A stretch of 47,471 bases of DNA from Mesobacillus zeae. Lineage in GTDB: Bacteria > Bacillota > Bacilli > Bacillales > Cytobacillaceae. Below the pieces are notes generated by a model. That model was given only the letters and a program-made list of their open reading frames with translations. It was not told the DNA's origin and made no database searches. The stretch covers positions 1-47,471 of the forward strand of contig NZ_QWVT01000045.1 in assembly GCF_003570705.1 (NCBI RefSeq), given 5' to 3'. Made by a program: the position numbers and the translations under genes. Below are positions 43,598 through 47,471 of the stretch, one piece after another (the stretch's first letter is position 1; every line of letters begins with the position of its first letter).

Positions 43598-44977
43598 TCA
43601 TTTTTCTTCTTCACGGTATTGGTTCAGCTTGTTGCGTAAGTTACGTTCGCTTATTTCAAGCAGCAGTGCCGTTTGCCTCCGGTTACCGTCGCAAAATTCA
43701 GTTACTGCCTGAATCAGCTTTTTCTCGGCCTGCCGAAGTGACGATGGAATCGGAATCACGAGGGAATCTTCCAAAATCTCTTCGTCCAGGCTAGCAGTTA
43801 CTGAACCGGTCTCCGAAGCAATAAAAGGAAGCTCAGCAACAGTGATGACTCCATTTTTCGCCATCGCAACAGCATACTCAAGAATGTTGCCAAGTTGCCG
43901 GATGTTACCGGGATAAGTAAATTGCCGAAGTGCTCTCATAGCGTCAGGCGCGATTTGAGGGACAGGACGGCTCATTTCAGCAGCATACCTATTGAGGAAA
44001 TGCGGAACGAGCAGAAGCAAATCTTCTTTCTTTTCCCTAAGCGGCGGCAGTTCCAGCGGGATTACATTGAGGCGGAAATACAAATCCTCACGGAACTCTG
44101 CTTTTTCGATCATGCCTTGCAAATTTTTATTTGTGGCAGAGATGATCCTCACATCCACTTTGACAGGGGAATTCGCTCCTATTGGTGTCACTTCTTTCTC
44201 CTGAAGAAATCGGAGAAGCTTCGCTTGCAAATGTACTGGCATCTCACCAATCTCATCAAGAAAGAGCGTACCTCCATGTGCCGCTTCCACTTTTCCCGTC
44301 CTGCTTGACACTGCACCGGTAAATGCACCTTTCACATAGCCAAAAAGCTCACTTTCAAGTAGCGGCTCCGGGATGGCTGCACAGTTTACTGCAATAAACG
44401 GACCCTTGCTTCGCTTCCCGTTCCGGTGGATAGCCCTTGCCACCAGCTCTTTCCCTGTGCCGCTTTCTCCAGTGATCAAGACGCTAGAATCGATGTCTTT
44501 CACTGTGTTGATGACGGAGAATACTTTTTGCATCAACGAACTCTCGCCAATAAGCTGGTCATATCCCTTGATTTTTTCAATTTGCTGGCTGAGTTCACGG
44601 ACCTGGTTATACAAATTTTGATGCTCAACTGCCTTATGTATGAGGAGCACTAGCTCGCTAATCTCGGGTGGCTTAGTAATATAGTGGAAGGCTCCCCGCT
44701 TAATCGCTTCGACAGAGGACTGAATTGTACCGTATGCAGTCATCATGATAACCGAAATATATGGGCACATCTCGATAATTTTCGGAATCACATCCAGCCC
44801 GTCATCCTTTCCGAGCTGCCAATCTAGAAGCACGACATGTACTTCCTGCTGCTGTAGTATTCTATATGCTTCATCGACGAGGGTGCACGCCTCTACCCTG
44901 AATTCATCTTCGAGCGCAAACTTTAACGATGAGCCGATAGCCGGCTCGTCATCCAAAACCAAAACGAACGGCTTCAT
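43598..44977 (-). CDS. NtrC-family sigma-54 activator (response regulator)
   Basis: 459 residues: receiver domain with VLDDEPA and phospho-acceptor Asp in LLDWQLG (near 52) and ITKPP; AAA+ domain with [15 protein letters not shown], the sigma-54 contact loop [16 protein letters not shown] and a sensor with [20 protein letters not shown]; and a C-terminal Fis-type HTH ([20 protein letters not shown]). The gene overlaps the kinase gene by ATGA. It would activate the TGGCAC/TTGCA promoter of the TRAP operon just downstream. Confidence 0.95.
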   Translation of the reverse strand: MKPFVLVLDDEPAIGSSLKFALEDEFRVEACTLVDEAYRILQQQEVHVVLLDWQLGKDDGLDVIPKIIEMCPYISVIMMTAYGTIQSSVEAIKRGAFHYITKPPEISELVLLIHKAVEHQNLYNQVRELSQQIEKIKGYDQLIGESSLMQKVFSVINTVKDIDSSVLITGESGTGKELVARAIHRNGKRSKGPFIAVNCAAIPEPLLESELFGYVKGAFTGAVSSRTGKVEAAHGGTLFLDEIGEMPVHLQAKLLRFLQEKEVTPIGANSPVKVDVRIISATNKNLQGMIEKAEFREDLYFRLNVIPLELPPLREKKEDLLLLVPHFLNRYAAEMSRPVPQIAPDAMRALRQFTYPGNIRQLGNILEYAVAMAKNGVITVAELPFIASETGSVTASLDEEILEDSLVIPIPSSLRQAEKKLIQAVTEFCDGNRRQTALLLEISERNLRNKLNQYREEEK

Positions 44978-46998
44978 GTGTTCTCCCCTTTCCCTGCCGC
45001 CGGGAACTTCACGGTAAACTCGGCTCCCGTTTCAAGCGGCCTAGCTTCAACTGTGCCATTATTTTCTTCGGCCCATTGGTAACAAAGCGACAGACCAATG
45101 CCGACTCCCTTCGACTTTGTCGTGTAGAATGGCTCAAACAGATGGTCAAGCGCACCATTTTCAATTCCACAGCCTGAATCGCTTACTGTAATATAGCAAA
45201 GTTGTCCTTCACTTCCGGCCGTTACTGTCATTGCCTTTTCCTCACTGTTCTCCATGGCATCAAGCCCATTGATCATGAAATTTAAAAGAATTTGGCCAAT
45301 CTGGCTTTTGTCAGCAAATCCCAAAGTATCCTCATCAACCACTACCTTTAGCTCGACACCGTTTTTCCTCAGTGTGGGCTCCATGATGGATACAATTGAT
45401 TGGACGCACTCCTTAAGCTGAAAATATTCTTTTTTCGCTTCATTATGGCGAGAATACCCAAGCAGGCTTTCAACAATTCGATTCATTCTCCTTACGGCTT
45501 CCGGAACATGGCGAAGAAGCTCTTCCTGGTAGGCCGGATCCTCATACTTCCGAGGAAGGATATCAATGAACATTTTCACAGTTGTCAGCGGATTACGTAT
45601 TTCATGGGCAACACCTGCGACAAGCTGGCCAAGTGCTCCCATTTTTTCACGAAGGGCCAGCTTCCTCTCAAGCATTCGTTCTTCGGATCGGTCCGCAAGT
45701 GTGATTAAATAGCCTTCGGGCTCAGCATTTTCCCCTTCGAATGGAATAACACGAAACAAAATTGAGCGCCGTTTCCCTTCTTCTTCAAACTCGATTTCTT
45801 TTGAAAAATATTCTTCTTTCCCATTGTTTTCCGGTAGGGATTGCCATTCCTTGAACACAAGCCTCATAATTGGCAATGACCATATATCATCTGATTTAGG
45901 TTTTTCGATATACTGGAGTTTCAGGATCGCCCGAGCACGCCTGTTCATGCTTGTTAGGCAGTGTTGATTGTCAAAAGTAATGATGCCTGAATAAATGTGG
46001 TGGAAAATATTCTCCTTGAACTGGTCTGCCTGGGTAAGCTCCTGCTGTTTCTGCTGCAACATGCTATTCGCCTTTTTCAGTTGCTGTGTCTGTTTTTTCA
46101 CTTCTTTCTGCAGCTTCTGGTTCCATAATGAAATAGCTGACAATGCTGTAAGAATCAGGACACTGAATACAATGAGAGCCAGCAGCCATTTTCGCAGCTC
46201 TTCAAGACGCTCATCTTTGACATCATAGAACCATTCTTCGTGAAGTGCAGAATAATCCCCATTCTTTTTCAATTCTGCAATGGATTTGTTTACAGCACTG
46301 GCTAGTTTGTGATGATTAGGATGCAGGACAAACACTAGCTCTGATGATGTCCCAGTCAAACCATCAATCATTTCAAATTGAGACTTCATCCCCATTTCAT
46401 TGAGATAGTGGGAAGCAGTCCATTTATTTGTGAGAAGGACATCAGCCCTATTGTCTTTCAAAAGGGTAAAAGCATCACGTGTATTAAGCGCAAGAGAAAT
46501 TTCGGCACCGCGCACATTGTTCATCATGGATAATGCCGCTTCATCTTCCTGCATGATAACTGTCCTGTCACGCAAATCGGTCAACGTCCTCATTTGTCCT
46601 GCATCTACTTTCGGAACTACCACCGTGTCGGTCATCATGAAATACGGATCACTATATAAATATTGCGAACGTATGGATTGTGAATATTTCATACCAAGGA
46701 TGCCGTCGAGTTCACCATTCTTCAACAAACTGACTGCCTTGTATGTATTCATCGGAATAAATTTGAATTCAATATTTTCTCTCTTGGCAATTTCTTTGAA
46801 TAGTTCAACGCTAAATCCCGTAAGATTCCCGTTATTATCTACATAAGAAAATGGAGGCATGTACTGTTCTCCGGCAATTTTGTACACTTTTCTCTCTAGT
46901 TTCTCAGGGCCAGTATGAATTTCCGCACGATATCCAACCGGCTGTAAAAACAATATTACAAGGAAGAAACACGATAATGACCAAAGCTTTTTATTCAT
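44974..46998 (-). CDS. Sensor histidine kinase with extracellular solute-binding domain
   Basis: 674 residues. A signal peptide (about 1-25), a type 3 periplasmic-binding domain (about 38-255; YMPPFSYVDNNGNLTGFSVE and GELDGILGMKYS), one membrane segment (about 270-290), a coiled linker, a PAS domain (about 330-450), HisKA with AHEIRNPLTTVKM, and HATPase with GLDAME, DSGCGIENG and GVGIGLSLCYQ. This is a DctB/FitF-like design in which a ligand is sensed outside the cell. The binding domain probably recognises the substrate of the TRAP system. GAGAGAAAGG precedes the ATG. Confidence 0.93.
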   Translation of the reverse strand: MNKKLWSLSCFFLVILFLQPVGYRAEIHTGPEKLERKVYKIAGEQYMPPFSYVDNNGNLTGFSVELFKEIAKRENIEFKFIPMNTYKAVSLLKNGELDGILGMKYSQSIRSQYLYSDPYFMMTDTVVVPKVDAGQMRTLTDLRDRTVIMQEDEAALSMMNNVRGAEISLALNTRDAFTLLKDNRADVLLTNKWTASHYLNEMGMKSQFEMIDGLTGTSSELVFVLHPNHHKLASAVNKSIAELKKNGDYSALHEEWFYDVKDERLEELRKWLLALIVFSVLILTALSAISLWNQKLQKEVKKQTQQLKKANSMLQQKQQELTQADQFKENIFHHIYSGIITFDNQHCLTSMNRRARAILKLQYIEKPKSDDIWSLPIMRLVFKEWQSLPENNGKEEYFSKEIEFEEEGKRRSILFRVIPFEGENAEPEGYLITLADRSEERMLERKLALREKMGALGQLVAGVAHEIRNPLTTVKMFIDILPRKYEDPAYQEELLRHVPEAVRRMNRIVESLLGYSRHNEAKKEYFQLKECVQSIVSIMEPTLRKNGVELKVVVDEDTLGFADKSQIGQILLNFMINGLDAMENSEEKAMTVTAGSEGQLCYITVSDSGCGIENGALDHLFEPFYTTKSKGVGIGLSLCYQWAEENNGTVEARPLETGAEFTVKFPAAGKGENT

Positions 46999-47146
46999 AA
47001 ATCCGGCCTTTCTCTCCAGGATACTCCGTATTATTTTATCATAATTCTTTTAACATTCGGTAAAGGAGAGCCTTTGGATTTCGCAAAGGGTATGCTTCGT
47101 CTTGTGTTTATACTGGTGTTTCGGTTAGGTGCGAAAATAGAAGGGG

Positions 47147-47471
47147 TTTGGTTGATATATCGCTGTGGTTGGTTGATATCCACCCCAGGCTGATCGATTT
47201 TTACTCGCAGTTGGTTGATATCTACCCCAGGATGATCGATTTCCACTTGTAGTTGATCGATTTCAACTCGCATTGGTCGATATCCGACCGAAGTTGGTCG
47301 ATTTCCTCTTATAGTTCAATTCGTAGTTGATCGATTTCTTCCCCAGGATGATCGATTTCCACTTGTAGTTGGTCGATTTCAATCCCAGGCTGATCGATTT
47401 CAATTCGCAGTTGATTGATATCTATCCCAGGATGATTGATTTCCACTTGTAGTTGATCGATTTCAATCCCA
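47147..47471. repeat. 21-bp tandem repeat array (GTTGATCGATTTC core), runs off window
   Basis: Fifteen full or near-full units plus a 12-base partial unit (47314-47325) follow the core GTTGATCGATTTC or variants, with variable second halves ending CACTTGTA, ACCCCAG or ACTCGCA. One unit at 47273 is 20 bases. A four-unit block (47189-47272) recurs about 200 bp later. On the minus strand the array reads as heptads such as VEIDQLQ and VDINQLR, but a stop at 47309-47311 and the 20-base unit break the frame. The 46999-47146 stretch before it is non-coding. Confidence 0.88.

Noticed and set aside
47031-47273. 80-residue minus-strand frame with heptads
   Set aside because: The start ATG falls at a broken 20-base repeat unit and lacks a ribosome binding site; better explained as part of the tandem array.
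47147-47471. CRISPR array at the window end
   Set aside because: Same reasoning: 21-bp units with related second halves, not unique spacers of 30 or more bases.

Overview
The window looks like a chromosome segment of a spore-forming, low-GC Gram-positive of the Bacillaceae (Bacillus in the broad sense). The reasons are strong GGAGG-type ribosome binding sites, many GTG/TTG starts, a T-box-controlled threonyl-tRNA synthetase gene, an M4 neutral protease with a prepro-region, a SleB/CwlJ-type cortex hydrolase, YocA-like and BltD-like proteins, and a sigma-54 (SigL)-type promoter. No rRNA, tRNA, CRISPR array or complete insertion sequence was seen. Species cannot be fixed from the sequence alone.

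Layout. 0-1.7 kb: the 5' end of a gene that leaves the window, a 21-bp tandem repeat array bracketed by a roughly 90-bp direct repeat, and two small coupled membrane-protein genes. 2.0-4.4 kb: a methyltransferase, a sirtuin and a YocA-like lytic transglycosylase. 4.5-7.9 kb: an OmpR-type two-component system downstream of a secreted protein with eight 28-residue repeats and a Met/Gly/His-rich tail; a direct-repeat operator candidate lies upstream. 7.9-10.7 kb: a G39P-like helicase loader/inhibitor homologue, a second 21-bp array, a DUF4145 protein, a small basic protein and a secreted DUF1259 protein. 10.8-13.4 kb: a thrZ-like threonyl-tRNA synthetase gene broken by two single-base deletions behind two tandem T-box leaders. 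13.4-16.7 kb: a proline iminopeptidase-type hydrolase, an HTH replication-like protein, a decayed second DUF1259 gene and a SleB-like hydrolase.

16.8-26.3 kb is the most unusual part, an apparent defence/genome-maintenance island read entirely on the minus strand. In transcription order it holds DUF1643, a PLD-helicase-DUF3427 protein, a double-DUF262-HNH nuclease gene that is broken (its first DGxQR motif carries an amber codon and there is a poly-A frameshift), a MazG-like pyrophosphohydrolase overlapping by 8 nt a second PLD-helicase, and then a terminator with a perfect 21-bp stem. Two related PLD-helicases, each with its own small partner, flank an AT-rich restriction-like gene.

26.5-40 kb: the M4 protease, a PLDc_N/ABC-2 export operon divergent from an HTH regulator with two large palindromes between them, a beta-lactamase-fold hydrolase, a PadR-HAAS pair with repeated operator-like sites, a SulP transporter-ArsR operon, a BltD-like acetyltransferase, a GNAT-DUF3977-hydrolase operon and a Nudix hydrolase. 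40-47 kb: a complete TAXI-type TRAP uptake system (binding protein plus fused permease) behind a textbook sigma-54 promoter, preceded by its likely controllers, a histidine kinase with an extracellular solute-binding domain and an NtrC-type activator. The window ends inside a third 21-bp tandem array.

Cross-cutting: three intergenic regions carry tandem arrays with the same 21-bp period but different core sequences. Together with the defence island these are the best candidates for something undescribed.
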